Positions 34,023 to 41,369 are shown, numbered from the stretch's first letter. The stretch is DNA of 64,000 nucleotides from Marinobacter sp. ATCH36 (GCF_023555055.1 NZ_JAMJPL010000001.1:992001-1056000), one strand, 5' to 3'. Notes: generated by a model not told the origin, from the letters alone. Numbers and translations: made by a program.

Positions 34023-35612
34023 ATGCCATACGCAAACGACGTTGACGCCATCGCTTCCATTCTGAAGCAAAACCCCACCTGGAACGCCATCAAGCCCGAG
34101 CACGCGGCTCGCATGCGCGCCCAGAACAAATTCAGGACTGGTCTGGATATCGCCAAGTACACCGCCAAGATCATGCGCGAAGACATGGCGAACTACGATA
34201 AAGACACGTCTCAGTACACCCAGTCGCTGGGTTGCTGGCACGGTTTTATCGGCCAGCAGAAGATGATTTCCATCAAGAAGCACTTCGGCAACACCAAGCG
34301 TCGTTACCTGTACCTGTCCGGCTGGATGGTTGCCGCCCTGCGCTCCGAGTTCGGCCCGCTGCCTGACCAGTCCATGCACGAGAAAACGGCCGTCTCCAGC
34401 CTGATTGGCGAGCTGTACACCTTCCTGCGCCAGGCAGATGCATGGGAACTGAACCACCTGTTCCGTGCCCTGGAAGAAGCCCAGCAGGCTGGCGACAACG
34501 CCAAGGCTGACGAGCTGATCAAGCAGATCGACAACCACGAGACTCACGTTGTGCCGATCATTGCTGACATCGACGCCGGCTTCGGTAACGCCGAGGCGAC
34601 TTACCTGCTGGCCAAGCAGATGATTGAAGCCGGTGCCTGCTGCATCCAGATCGAGAACCAGGTGTCTGACGAGAAGCAGTGTGGTCACCAGGATGGCAAG
34701 GTAACCGTTCCCCACGCCGATTTTCTGTCCAAGATCAACGCTGTACGTCTGGCGTTCCTGGAGCTGGGTGTTGACGACGGTGTGATCGTTGCCCGTACCG
34801 ACTCCCTGGGCGCTGGCCTGACCCAGAAGATTGCCGTGACTGAAGAGCCGGGCGATCTGGGCGACCAGTACAACAGCTTCATCGACGGTGAAGTGATCGA
34901 AAAAGCCGAAGATATCAACAACGGCGACGTTGTGATCAAGCAGAAAGGCCAGCTGGTTCGTCCGAAGCGTCTGGCTTCCGGCCTGTTCCAGTTCAAGCCG
35001 GGCACTGGCGAAGACCGTGTGGTTCTGGACTGTATCACCAGCCTGCAGAACGGCGCTGACCTGCTGTGGATCGAGACTGAAAAGCCCCACGTTGGCCAGA
35101 TCGCGTCCATGGTTAATCGCATCCGCGAAGTGGTGCCCGATGCCAAGCTGGTTTACAACAACAGCCCGTCGTTCAACTGGACCCTGAACTTCCGTCAGCA
35201 GGTATTCGATGCCTGGAAGGAAGAAGGCAAGGACGTATCCGCTTACGAGCGTGCGGACCTGATGAACGCCAAGTACGACGAAACTGATCTTGGCAAGCTG
35301 GCCGATCAGTGGACAGCCAACTTCCAGCGTGACGGTGCTCGTGACGCGGGTATCTTCCACCACCTGATCACCCTGCCGACTTACCACACCGCGGCCCTGT
35401 CTACCGACAACCTGGCCAAGGGTTACTTCGGTGACGAAGGCATGCTGGCCTACGTGGCAGGCGTCCAGCGCAAGGAAATCCGCCAGGGTATTGCTACCGT
35501 GAAGCACCAGGACATGGCCGGCTCCAACATCGGCGATGACCACAAAGAGTTCTTCGCCGGTGATGCAGCCCTGAAGGCCGGTGGTAAAGACAACACCATG
35601 AACCAGTTCTAA
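34023..35612 (+). CDS. aceA: Isocitrate lyase
   Basis: This enzyme cleaves isocitrate to glyoxylate and succinate, the first step of the glyoxylate bypass needed for growth on acetate, fatty acids or alkanes. The 529-residue chain is of the long pseudomonad type. It carries the catalytic motif KQCGHQ (Cys220), the metal-binding ADIDAGFGNAE near 181 and the loop NNSPSFNW. AGGA precedes the ATG. Codon use is strongly biased, suggesting high expression. It is monocistronic, with a terminator at 35665. The 336-nt AT-rich region upstream (33687-34022) must hold its promoter, but I could not assign an operator. Confidence 0.97.
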   Translation: MPYANDVDAIASILKQNPTWNAIKPEHAARMRAQNKFRTGLDIAKYTAKIMREDMANYDKDTSQYTQSLGCWHGFIGQQKMISIKKHFGNTKRRYLYLSGWMVAALRSEFGPLPDQSMHEKTAVSSLIGELYTFLRQADAWELNHLFRALEEAQQAGDNAKADELIKQIDNHETHVVPIIADIDAGFGNAEATYLLAKQMIEAGACCIQIENQVSDEKQCGHQDGKVTVPHADFLSKINAVRLAFLELGVDDGVIVARTDSLGAGLTQKIAVTEEPGDLGDQYNSFIDGEVIEKAEDINNGDVVIKQKGQLVRPKRLASGLFQFKPGTGEDRVVLDCITSLQNGADLLWIETEKPHVGQIASMVNRIREVVPDAKLVYNNSPSFNWTLNFRQQVFDAWKEEGKDVSAYERADLMNAKYDETDLGKLADQWTANFQRDGARDAGIFHHLITLPTYHTAALSTDNLAKGYFGDEGMLAYVAGVQRKEIRQGIATVKHQDMAGSNIGDDHKEFFAGDAALKAGGKDNTMNQF

Positions 35613-35664
35613 GGATCGGCTCTGTTGTCACTGAAGCGGGCTGAGAGGCTTGCTTCAGAACCCG

Positions 35665-35697
35665 AAACCCCGCCTCGTGCGGGGTTTTGTTTTTTTT
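35665..35697 (+). terminator. Rho-independent terminator of aceA
   Basis: Arms AAACCCCGC and GCGGGGTTT close a five-base loop and run into a T-rich tail (TTTTGTTTTTTTT). It begins 53 nt past the aceA stop. Confidence 0.93.
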
Positions 35698-35770
35698 ACA
35701 TCGGCATTTCTTTCCAAGCTCCTGAAATTAAAAAATAAACGTCCCTCTGTAGGTCTTCTTCTCACCAGTT

Positions 35771-35790
35771 CTGTTTCATTCTTGAAACAG
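35771..35790. promoter_or_regulatory. Upstream dyad of cassette copy 1 (candidate activator site)
   Basis: CTGTTTCATTCTTGAAACAG has perfect 8-bp arms and a 4-nt spacer. It ends exactly 87 nt before the -24 element of the sigma-54-type promoter at 35877. The same arrangement, one arm base changed, occurs before copy 2. Enhancer-binding proteins usually bind about 80-150 nt upstream, so this is the best candidate site for the regulator at 42476-43849. Confidence 0.65.
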
Positions 35791-35876
35791 TTTGACGCCC
35801 TCGTGAACAGCCGTGGTTTTATACGATAATATTAAATTTATTTAAAAACAGTGTATTAGAGTTTGTTTTTCAATCC

Positions 35877-35892
35877 TGGCACGGGAATCGCT
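35877..35892 (+). promoter_or_regulatory. Sigma-54-type promoter of cassette copy 1
   Basis: TGGCACGGGAATCGCT fits the -24/-12 consensus TGGCACG-N4-TTGCW with one mismatch and has the invariant GG and GC separated by ten bases. It is 95 nt upstream of the first gene of the cassette and is conserved before copy 2. Confidence 0.7.
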
Positions 35893-35924
35893 GTGCTTGT
35901 CTGGCGGGTCCAATCCATGGGTTA

Positions 35925-35940
35925 CCTGAAAATGGACAGG
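35925..35940 (+). promoter_or_regulatory. Leader hairpin with GGA loop, candidate CsrA/RsmA site (copy 1)
   Basis: CCTGAAAATGGACAGG forms a CCTG/CAGG stem with AUGGA in the loop; A-T closing extends it to five pairs. Further GGA elements follow (TTGGATAGG and AAAGGGA, the latter at the ribosome site). The motif is identical before copy 2. This is the usual appearance of a CsrA/RsmA target; binding is inferred. Confidence 0.5.
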
Positions 35941-35986
35941 TTGGATAGGCCCTTCAAAAGCCATTCATGCCAAAGGGAATAACATC

Positions 35987-36898
35987 ATGAACACTAGAAA
36001 AAACTTGCTAGCGATCGCGGTTGCAATGGGCCTTGGACTGTCCGGCGCCGCCTGGGCTGATCTGGGTGGCAACGGTGGTCCAAACACCAACGCCGACCAG
36101 GCATCGGCAGCCAATAACGACCATTCCGGCAATACCGATTCCGGCAATGACAACTCCACTAATACCCAGACCAACGCCAATACCGATAGCTCCAATAATA
36201 GCCACACCAACGCTAATACCGACAATTCGGATAACAGCCACACCAACGCTAATACTGAAACCAGAACCGATCCGAAAAATTCGTACAATACGGACAATTC
36301 GACGGACAGCTCGGATCGCAGCCACACCAACGCGAACACCGAAACCAGAACCGATCCCAAGGATTCGTACAATACGGATAATTCGGACCGCAGCCACACC
36401 AACGCCAATACCGACAACTCGAATAACTCCGATAACTCGGATCGCAGCCATACCAACGCCAATACCGAAACCAGAACCGATCCCAAGGATTCGTACAATA
36501 CGGACAACTCGGATCGCAGCCATACCAACGCCAATACCGAAACCAGAACCGATCCCAAGGATTCGTACAATACGGATAACTCAGATCGCAGCCACACCAA
36601 CGCCAATTCCGACAGCTCGGACAACAGCATTGATCTGGACCTGGCTCTTGAGGTGTTCATGAACGATGCCGAGCTTCATGGCTCCGTCACCGGCACAGAA
36701 GTGAGGTACGGTGACGCTAAGGGAAGAGATAATTCCAGCACTGTTGCTCGCAACCGCAATGAAATTTCAGGCGGCTCAGCGAACTACACCGGTGTCGGAG
36801 CATTCGCTCAGAACGCAGGCAACGGCAGTGTCGTACAGGCTAACGTCAGTGTGATGTCTAATCTGAACGCTAGTGGCGGTGGTGGCGGCACCCAATAA
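35987..36898 (+). CDS. Secreted repeat-rich protein, cassette copy 1, gene 1
   Basis: A 303-residue exported protein with a Sec signal ending AAWA (residue 24). Residues 60-213 are Asn/Thr/Ser/Asp-rich repeats built on a unit that opens SHTNAN, 12 or 24 residues long, with spacers of 18 and 28. A C-terminal domain (214-303) ends in AFAQNAGNGSVVQANVSVM, which resembles the Gln/Asn spacing of curlin-type strands. I do not recognise the family. As the first and most variable gene of a sigma-54-type cassette with a peptidase and an outer-membrane barrel nearby, it is a good candidate for the structural subunit of a surface fibre or matrix protein. The start follows AAGGGAAT. Confidence 0.75.
   Translation: MNTRKNLLAIAVAMGLGLSGAAWADLGGNGGPNTNADQASAANNDHSGNTDSGNDNSTNTQTNANTDSSNNSHTNANTDNSDNSHTNANTETRTDPKNSYNTDNSTDSSDRSHTNANTETRTDPKDSYNTDNSDRSHTNANTDNSNNSDNSDRSHTNANTETRTDPKDSYNTDNSDRSHTNANTETRTDPKDSYNTDNSDRSHTNANSDSSDNSIDLDLALEVFMNDAELHGSVTGTEVRYGDAKGRDNSSTVARNRNEISGGSANYTGVGAFAQNAGNGSVVQANVSVMSNLNASGGGGGTQ
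36164..36625 (+). repeat. In-frame tandem repeats in gene 1, copy 1
   Basis: Eight units begin with (S/T)(H/Q)TNAN and alternate a 12-residue form with a longer form that adds TRTDPK(D/N)SYNTDNS. At DNA level the 36-bp and 72-bp units are nearly identical, so slippage or recombination could change their number. Confidence 0.85.
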
Positions 36899-36907
36899 GG
36901 AATCCAG

Positions 36908-36929
36908 GCCGCGCCTTAATGGGTGCGGC
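36908..36929 (+). promoter_or_regulatory. Intercistronic hairpin, copy 1
   Basis: GCCGCGCC pairs with GGTGCGGC (one G-U pair) around six bases, 9 nt after the gene 1 stop. Copy 2 has the same stem as GCCGCACC/GGTGCGGC, a change that keeps pairing. It may stabilise the upstream message or reduce read-through, keeping gene 1 above genes 2-4. Confidence 0.5.
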
Positions 36930-36952
36930 CCGGTTATTCCGGGAGAACTGCC

Positions 36953-37303
36953 ATGGGTCGCGTTATCAGATGGAAACTGAAGGCTGCCTTGTTAGCGTTA
37001 ATGTTCGTGGCAACGGGGTTTGTGTCCGCCGAGGAGTGGATGGATGCCGCACCGATGTCGGCGGATCAGCTGGCGGACTCTAGTGGTCGCCAGGGAATCC
37101 CGATGCAGTGGCAGATTAACGATAACCAGCAGAATGCGAATGTGTCCGACAACCTGCTGTCGGGAAATGTTGTCACAGGTGATAACAGTATTTCCGACAA
37201 CGCGTTCGGCAACATGAGCGGAGTTGCCACGGTTATCCAGAACACCGGTAACCAGGTGGTCATTCAGGACAGTACCCAGATCAATATACTGCTTAATCAC
37301 TGA
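36953..37303 (+). CDS. Small secreted protein, cassette copy 1, gene 2
   Basis: A 116-residue exported protein with a Sec signal ending near FVSA (residue 26). The mature part is Asn/Gln-rich (QWQINDNQQNANVSDNLL, NSISDNAFGNM) and ends in VIQNTGNQVVIQDSTQINIL. That C-terminal pattern recurs in gene 4 and more loosely in gene 1. The spacing of Gln and Asn suggests stacked beta-strands, as in curlin or nucleator proteins, but no known family was recognised. The ATG at 36953 follows GGGAG by 7 nt. It is identical to the protein at 39817. Confidence 0.75.
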   Translation: MGRVIRWKLKAALLALMFVATGFVSAEEWMDAAPMSADQLADSSGRQGIPMQWQINDNQQNANVSDNLLSGNVVTGDNSISDNAFGNMSGVATVIQNTGNQVVIQDSTQINILLNH

Positions 37304-37315
37304 CGGAGGTGGGCC

Positions 37316-38008
37316 ATGACCAGGAAGGTTCTTGTTGCAATCTGCGCGAGTACCGGGCTGCTATGGTCCACCGCTTTTGCAGGCTCGGTCATGTTGCCGG
37401 GTATTGGCGGTGATGTGCGGGTACAGGTGAACAGTTTCGAGAACCGGCGCTTTGACAGTGTCATGCGCCAACAATACGACTTCAGTTGCGGCTCCGCCGC
37501 GATTGCTTCGTTGTTGTCCTTTCATTACGAAGACGAGGTATCAGAGCACGATGTCTTCGTCGAGATGCTCTCGCTGGCGGACGAGCAGAAAGTACGCCAG
37601 GACGGTTTCTCAATGCTTGATATGAAGCGCTATCTTGAGGCCAGGGGGTATCAGGCCGACGGTTTTCGCATGCCGTTGACCGGGCTGAAGGAAAAAGTGC
37701 GCTTACCCATGATTGTGTTGCTGAACATTGATGGATTCCGGCATTTCGTCCTGATCAAGGGGATCAGTGACGATGAGGTCCTGGTGGGGGACCCGGCGCG
37801 GGGGCTGAAGGTTTTTTCCTACCGACAATTCAGCGAGTACTGGAACGGTACCGCCTTTATTATCCGCAGCCATCTAAAACAGGGTCGGGACGGATTTCTC
37901 GGCGACGGACACTGGCCGCAGGTAGCCAGGGCGCCGATACAGAAAGGCCTGGGCGGTCCTTCACTCGGGCACACATTGCCCTACTGGCCCTCCTCAAGGG
38001 AATGGTGA
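37316..38008 (+). CDS. C39-like cysteine peptidase, cassette copy 1, gene 3
   Basis: A 230-residue exported protein with a signal ending TAFA and a C39-type papain-like fold. The catalytic Cys58 lies in QQYDFSCGSAAIASLL, His143 in GFRHFVLIKG and Asp159 in VLVGDPARG; a Gln just before the Cys fits the oxyanion hole. Unlike bacteriocin exporters it has no ABC transporter domain. The same kind of stand-alone C39 protein (FapD) occurs in Fap amyloid operons, where it is needed for fibre secretion. Its likely substrates are the neighbouring secreted proteins. The start has GGAGG upstream; the stop overlaps gene 4 as TGATG. Confidence 0.85.
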   Translation: MTRKVLVAICASTGLLWSTAFAGSVMLPGIGGDVRVQVNSFENRRFDSVMRQQYDFSCGSAAIASLLSFHYEDEVSEHDVFVEMLSLADEQKVRQDGFSMLDMKRYLEARGYQADGFRMPLTGLKEKVRLPMIVLLNIDGFRHFVLIKGISDDEVLVGDPARGLKVFSYRQFSEYWNGTAFIIRSHLKQGRDGFLGDGHWPQVARAPIQKGLGGPSLGHTLPYWPSSREW

Positions 38009-38505
38009 TGATCATGATGGTCCGGATGCCAGCCATAGCGTTACTGGTTGTTTCATGTGCAGTGGTGTCGCCATCTGTCCAGGCAGAGCTGACGCTGGGT
38101 GTTGAGCCCCTGAGTGACCCGGAGCTGTCAGAGTATCGGGGCGGCTTCCTGATGGATAATCTGGAGATCAGCATTGGTCTGGAGCAGATTGTTGGTATCA
38201 ACGGTGACACCCTGGTGGTCAACCGCCTGACCATTCCCAATCTCAATCAGGCGGTCAACGGCGGTCTGGTGGACCATCAAATGGACACAGTACTCGAGGT
38301 TATTAGCGCAAACCGCAGCGGCGGCGCGCGGGTGTCCAGTAATATGGCGGGGCCTGGCGGCTGGATGACGGTGATTCAGAACAACCTCGACAGCACGGTG
38401 ATACAGAATATGCACCAGCTGAATATCGAGCTGAACAATCTGGGTGCCGGAAATCAGTTCCCGGCACGGTTCAGTGATCAGTTGGTGCAGTTGCTTGGCC
38501 GCTAA
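38008..38505 (+). CDS. Small secreted protein, cassette copy 1, gene 4
   Basis: A 165-residue exported protein with a signal ending SVQA (residue 26). The mature part has SEYRGGFLMDNLEISIGLEQ, then a C-terminal segment, MTVIQNNLDSTVIQNMHQLN, that mirrors the end of gene 2. No named family was recognised. The start at 38008 is preferred over 38002 because AAGGG is then 7 nt away and it forms a TGATG junction with the peptidase stop. It is identical to the protein at 40872. Confidence 0.75.
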   Translation: MIMMVRMPAIALLVVSCAVVSPSVQAELTLGVEPLSDPELSEYRGGFLMDNLEISIGLEQIVGINGDTLVVNRLTIPNLNQAVNGGLVDHQMDTVLEVISANRSGGARVSSNMAGPGGWMTVIQNNLDSTVIQNMHQLNIELNNLGAGNQFPARFSDQLVQLLGR

Positions 38506-38643
38506 GTTATCTGCAGTTCCTCCCTAGTGATTGTGTTCGGGCCTCCTGAATATTCAGTGGTTGCTTTTTTACACTGCTGTTTTTGGCTATGTGTCTGAAT
38601 GAACGACGTAAATGCCCGGTTTGTTCGGAAGATGAGTGCGGCA

Positions 38644-38663
38644 CTGTTTCATTTGTGGAACAG
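38644..38663. promoter_or_regulatory. Upstream dyad of cassette copy 2
   Basis: CTGTTTCATTTGTGGAACAG keeps the 8-4-8 layout of copy 1, with one arm mismatch, and again ends 87 nt before a -24 element. The surrounding sequence has diverged, so conservation of both motif and spacing points to function. Confidence 0.65.
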
Positions 38664-38749
38664 TTTATTCTGCTTCTATTCTCTGTTATATCTTGGCTAT
38701 CGAATGATTATCTTTATATTTCAGTATGTTATAAAATAAAATTTTGACT

Positions 38750-38765
38750 TGGCACGCGAATCGCT
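38750..38765 (+). promoter_or_regulatory. Sigma-54-type promoter of cassette copy 2
   Basis: TGGCACGCGAATCGCT again shows the GG-N10-GC core and differs from the copy 1 element at one position, in the N4 spacer. It lies 99 nt upstream of gene 1 of copy 2. Confidence 0.7.
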
Positions 38766-38797
38766 ACTTTCTTTTGGCGGGTCCGAACCATGGATTA

Positions 38798-38813
38798 CCT
38801 GAAAATGGACAGG
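38798..38813 (+). promoter_or_regulatory. Leader hairpin with GGA loop, candidate CsrA/RsmA site (copy 2)
   Basis: The 16-base hairpin CCTGAAAATGGACAGG is unchanged from copy 1 although the leader around it has substitutions and small insertions. The following TTGGATAGG and the AAGGGA ribosome site are also conserved. Confidence 0.5.
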
Positions 38814-38863
38814 TTGGATAGGCCCCCTCAAAAAAAGCCAATCATGCCAAAGGGAATAACATC

Positions 38864-39757
38864 ATGAACACTAGAAAAAACTTGCTAGCGATCGCGGTTG
38901 CAATGGGCCTTGGACTGTCCGGCGCCGCCTGGGCTAATCTGGGTGGGGATGGTGATCCAAACACCAACGCCAATGACCAATCAGCAGCCAACAACGACAA
39001 TTCCGGCAATACCAATTCCGGAAACAATAACTCCACTAATGACCACACAAACGCTAATACCGACACTTCGGATAATAGCCACACCAACGCCAATACCGAT
39101 AGTTCGAATAATAGTCACACCAACGCTAATACTGAAACCAGAACCGATCCGAAAAATTCGTACAATACGGACAATTCGACGGACAGCTCGGATCGCAGCC
39201 ACACCAACGCGAACACCGAAACCAGAACCGATCCCAAGAATTCGTACAATACGGACAACTCGGATCGCAGCCATACCAACGCCAATTCCGACAGCTCGGA
39301 TAATTCCGATAATTCGGATCGCAGCCACACCAACGCGAACACCGAAACCAGAACCGATCCTAAAAATTCGTACAATACGGACAGCTCGGATCGCAGCCAC
39401 ACCAACGCGAACACCGAAACCAGAACCGATCCCAAGGATTCGTACAATACGGACAACTCGGATCGAAGCCACACCAACGCCAATACCGACAGCTCGGACA
39501 ACAGCATTGATCTGGACCTGTCTCTTGAGGTGTTCATGAACGATGCTGAGCTTCATGGCTCCGTCAGCGGCACAGAAGTGAGGTACGGTGACGCTAAAGG
39601 AAGAGATGATTCCAGCACTGTTGCTCGCAACCGCAATGAAATTTCAGGCGGCTCAGCGAACTACACCGGTGTCGGAGCATTCGCCCAGAACGCAGGCAAC
39701 GGCAGCGTCACACAGGCGAATGTCAGTGTGATGTCTAACCTGTCCGCAGGTAACTGA
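38864..39757 (+). CDS. Secreted repeat-rich protein, cassette copy 2, gene 1
   Basis: A 297-residue paralog of the protein at 35987, with the same signal peptide, the same order and phase of eight repeats (residues 60-213) and the same C-terminal domain. Substitutions are scattered through the mature part, and the last residues differ (SAGN in place of the glycine-rich tail). The intact frame and the conserved promoter show it is a functional second subunit rather than a decaying copy. Function is inferred as for copy 1. Confidence 0.75.
   Translation: MNTRKNLLAIAVAMGLGLSGAAWANLGGDGDPNTNANDQSAANNDNSGNTNSGNNNSTNDHTNANTDTSDNSHTNANTDSSNNSHTNANTETRTDPKNSYNTDNSTDSSDRSHTNANTETRTDPKNSYNTDNSDRSHTNANSDSSDNSDNSDRSHTNANTETRTDPKNSYNTDSSDRSHTNANTETRTDPKDSYNTDNSDRSHTNANTDSSDNSIDLDLSLEVFMNDAELHGSVSGTEVRYGDAKGRDDSSTVARNRNEISGGSANYTGVGAFAQNAGNGSVTQANVSVMSNLSAGN
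39041..39502 (+). repeat. In-frame tandem repeats in gene 1, copy 2
   Basis: The same eight-unit array as copy 1, and the same length, with base changes mostly swapping Asp/Asn and Ser/Thr. Unit number has not changed since duplication. Confidence 0.85.
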
Positions 39758-39766
39758 GGAAGCCGT

Positions 39767-39793
39767 GCCGCACCCGCTAGTACCAGGTGCGGC
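39767..39793 (+). promoter_or_regulatory. Intercistronic hairpin, copy 2
   Basis: GCCGCACC pairs perfectly with GGTGCGGC across an 11-nt loop, 9 nt after the gene 1 stop. The left arm and loop differ from copy 1 but pairing is kept. Confidence 0.5.
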
Positions 39794-39816
39794 CCGGTTA
39801 TTCCGGGAGAACTGCC

Positions 39817-40167
39817 ATGGGTCGCGTTATCAGATGGAAACTGAAGGCTGCCTTGTTAGCGTTAATGTTCGTGGCAACGGGGTTTGTGTCCGCCGAGGAG
39901 TGGATGGATGCCGCACCGATGTCGGCGGATCAGCTGGCGGACTCTAGTGGTCGCCAGGGAATCCCGATGCAGTGGCAGATTAACGATAACCAGCAGAATG
40001 CGAATGTGTCCGACAACCTGCTGTCGGGAAATGTTGTCACAGGTGATAACAGTATTTCCGACAACGCGTTCGGCAACATGAGCGGAGTTGCCACGGTTAT
40101 CCAGAACACCGGTAACCAGGTGGTCATTCAGGACAGTACCCAGATCAATATACTGCTTAATCACTGA
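39817..40167 (+). CDS. Small secreted protein, cassette copy 2, gene 2
   Basis: Identical in sequence to the 116-residue protein at 36953, with the same ribosome site and signal peptide. Its C-terminal VIQNTGNQVVIQ segment is discussed there. Two intact, identical copies suggest either recent duplication or gene conversion. Confidence 0.75.
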   Translation: MGRVIRWKLKAALLALMFVATGFVSAEEWMDAAPMSADQLADSSGRQGIPMQWQINDNQQNANVSDNLLSGNVVTGDNSISDNAFGNMSGVATVIQNTGNQVVIQDSTQINILLNH

Positions 40168-40179
40168 CGGAGGTGGGCC

Positions 40180-40872
40180 ATGACCAGGAAGGTTCTTGTT
40201 GCAATCTGCGCGAGTACCGGGCTGCTATGGTCCACCGCTTTTGCAGGCTCGGTCATGTTGCCGGGTATTGGCGGTGATGTGCGGGTACAGGTGAACAGTT
40301 TCGAGAACCGGCGCTTTGACAGTGTCATGCGCCAACAATACGACTTCAGTTGCGGCTCCGCCGCGATTGCTTCGTTGTTGTCCTTTCATTACGAAGACGA
40401 GGTATCAGAGCACGATGTCTTCGTCGAGATGCTCTCGCTGGCGGACGAGCAGAAAGTACGCCAGGACGGTTTCTCAATGCTTGATATGAAGCGCTATCTT
40501 GAGGCCAGGGGGTATCAGGCCGACGGTTTTCGCATGCCGTTGACCGGGCTGAAGGAAAAAGTGCGCTTACCCATGATTGTGTTGCTGAACATTGATGGAT
40601 TCCGGCATTTCGTCCTGATCAAGGGGATCAGTGACGATGAGGTCCTGGTGGGGGACCCGGCGCGGGGGCTGAAGGTTTTTTCCTACCGACAATTCAGCGA
40701 GTACTGGAACGGTACCGCCTTTATTATCCGCAGCCATCTAAAACAGGGTCGGGACGGATTTCTCGGCGACGGACACTGGCCGCAGGTAGCCAGGGCGCCG
40801 ATACAGAAAGGCCTGGGCGGTCCTTCACTCGGGCACACATTGCCCTACTGGCCCTCCTCAAGGGAATGGTGA
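40180..40872 (+). CDS. C39-like cysteine peptidase, cassette copy 2, gene 3
   Basis: Identical to the 230-residue peptidase at 37316, with Cys58, His143 and Asp159 intact. Because the enzyme is identical while the gene 1 proteins differ, one specificity must serve both gene 1 variants, if they are its substrates. Confidence 0.85.
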   Translation: MTRKVLVAICASTGLLWSTAFAGSVMLPGIGGDVRVQVNSFENRRFDSVMRQQYDFSCGSAAIASLLSFHYEDEVSEHDVFVEMLSLADEQKVRQDGFSMLDMKRYLEARGYQADGFRMPLTGLKEKVRLPMIVLLNIDGFRHFVLIKGISDDEVLVGDPARGLKVFSYRQFSEYWNGTAFIIRSHLKQGRDGFLGDGHWPQVARAPIQKGLGGPSLGHTLPYWPSSREW

Positions 40873-41369
40873 TGATCATGATGGTCCGGATGCCAGCCAT
40901 AGCGTTACTGGTTGTTTCATGTGCAGTGGTGTCGCCATCTGTCCAGGCAGAGCTGACGCTGGGTGTTGAGCCCCTGAGTGACCCGGAGCTGTCAGAGTAT
41001 CGGGGCGGCTTCCTGATGGATAATCTGGAGATCAGCATTGGTCTGGAGCAGATTGTTGGTATCAACGGTGACACCCTGGTGGTCAACCGCCTGACCATTC
41101 CCAATCTCAATCAGGCGGTCAACGGCGGTCTGGTGGACCATCAAATGGACACAGTACTCGAGGTTATTAGCGCAAACCGCAGCGGCGGCGCGCGGGTGTC
41201 CAGTAATATGGCGGGGCCTGGCGGCTGGATGACGGTGATTCAGAACAACCTCGACAGCACGGTGATACAGAATATGCACCAGCTGAATATCGAGCTGAAC
41301 AATCTGGGTGCCGGAAATCAGTTCCCGGCACGGTTCAGTGATCAGTTGGTGCAGTTGCTTGGCCGCTGA
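40872..41369 (+). CDS. Small secreted protein, cassette copy 2, gene 4
   Basis: Identical to the 165-residue protein at 38008 apart from the stop codon (TGA in place of TAA). It ends 18 nt before the convergent outer-membrane barrel gene, and no clear terminator separates them. Confidence 0.75.
   Translation: MIMMVRMPAIALLVVSCAVVSPSVQAELTLGVEPLSDPELSEYRGGFLMDNLEISIGLEQIVGINGDTLVVNRLTIPNLNQAVNGGLVDHQMDTVLEVISANRSGGARVSSNMAGPGGWMTVIQNNLDSTVIQNMHQLNIELNNLGAGNQFPARFSDQLVQLLGR

Larger units (their letters stand above)
36922..38503 (+). repeat. Perfect direct repeat, first copy (genes 2-4)
   Basis: About 1.58 kb that reads the same as 39786-41367 (offset 2864). All three encoded proteins are identical between copies, and I found no base difference when comparing lines. 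Identity starts at the right arm of the intercistronic hairpin and ends at the stop codon of gene 4 (TAA here, TGA in copy 2). Confidence 0.9.
39786..41367 (+). repeat. Perfect direct repeat, second copy (genes 2-4)
   Basis: The second copy of the 1.58-kb block at 36922-38503. A repeat this long and this exact can be recombined, gene-converted or collapsed by short-read assembly. Confidence 0.9.

Noticed and set aside
34002..35543. A 513-codon open frame antisense to isocitrate lyase.
   Set aside because: It mirrors the strong codon bias of aceA on the opposite strand and has no ribosome site or family resemblance.
36008..36523. Alternative-frame and antisense open frames through the repeat array (Ile/Val-rich or Leu/Ser-rich repeats).
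   Set aside because: They follow from the periodic DNA repeats. Only the sense frame has a signal peptide, a ribosome site and a promoter.
36164..36625. The regular direct repeats were considered as a CRISPR array.
   Set aside because: The repeats are in frame inside a secreted-protein gene, with no unique spacers and no cas genes.
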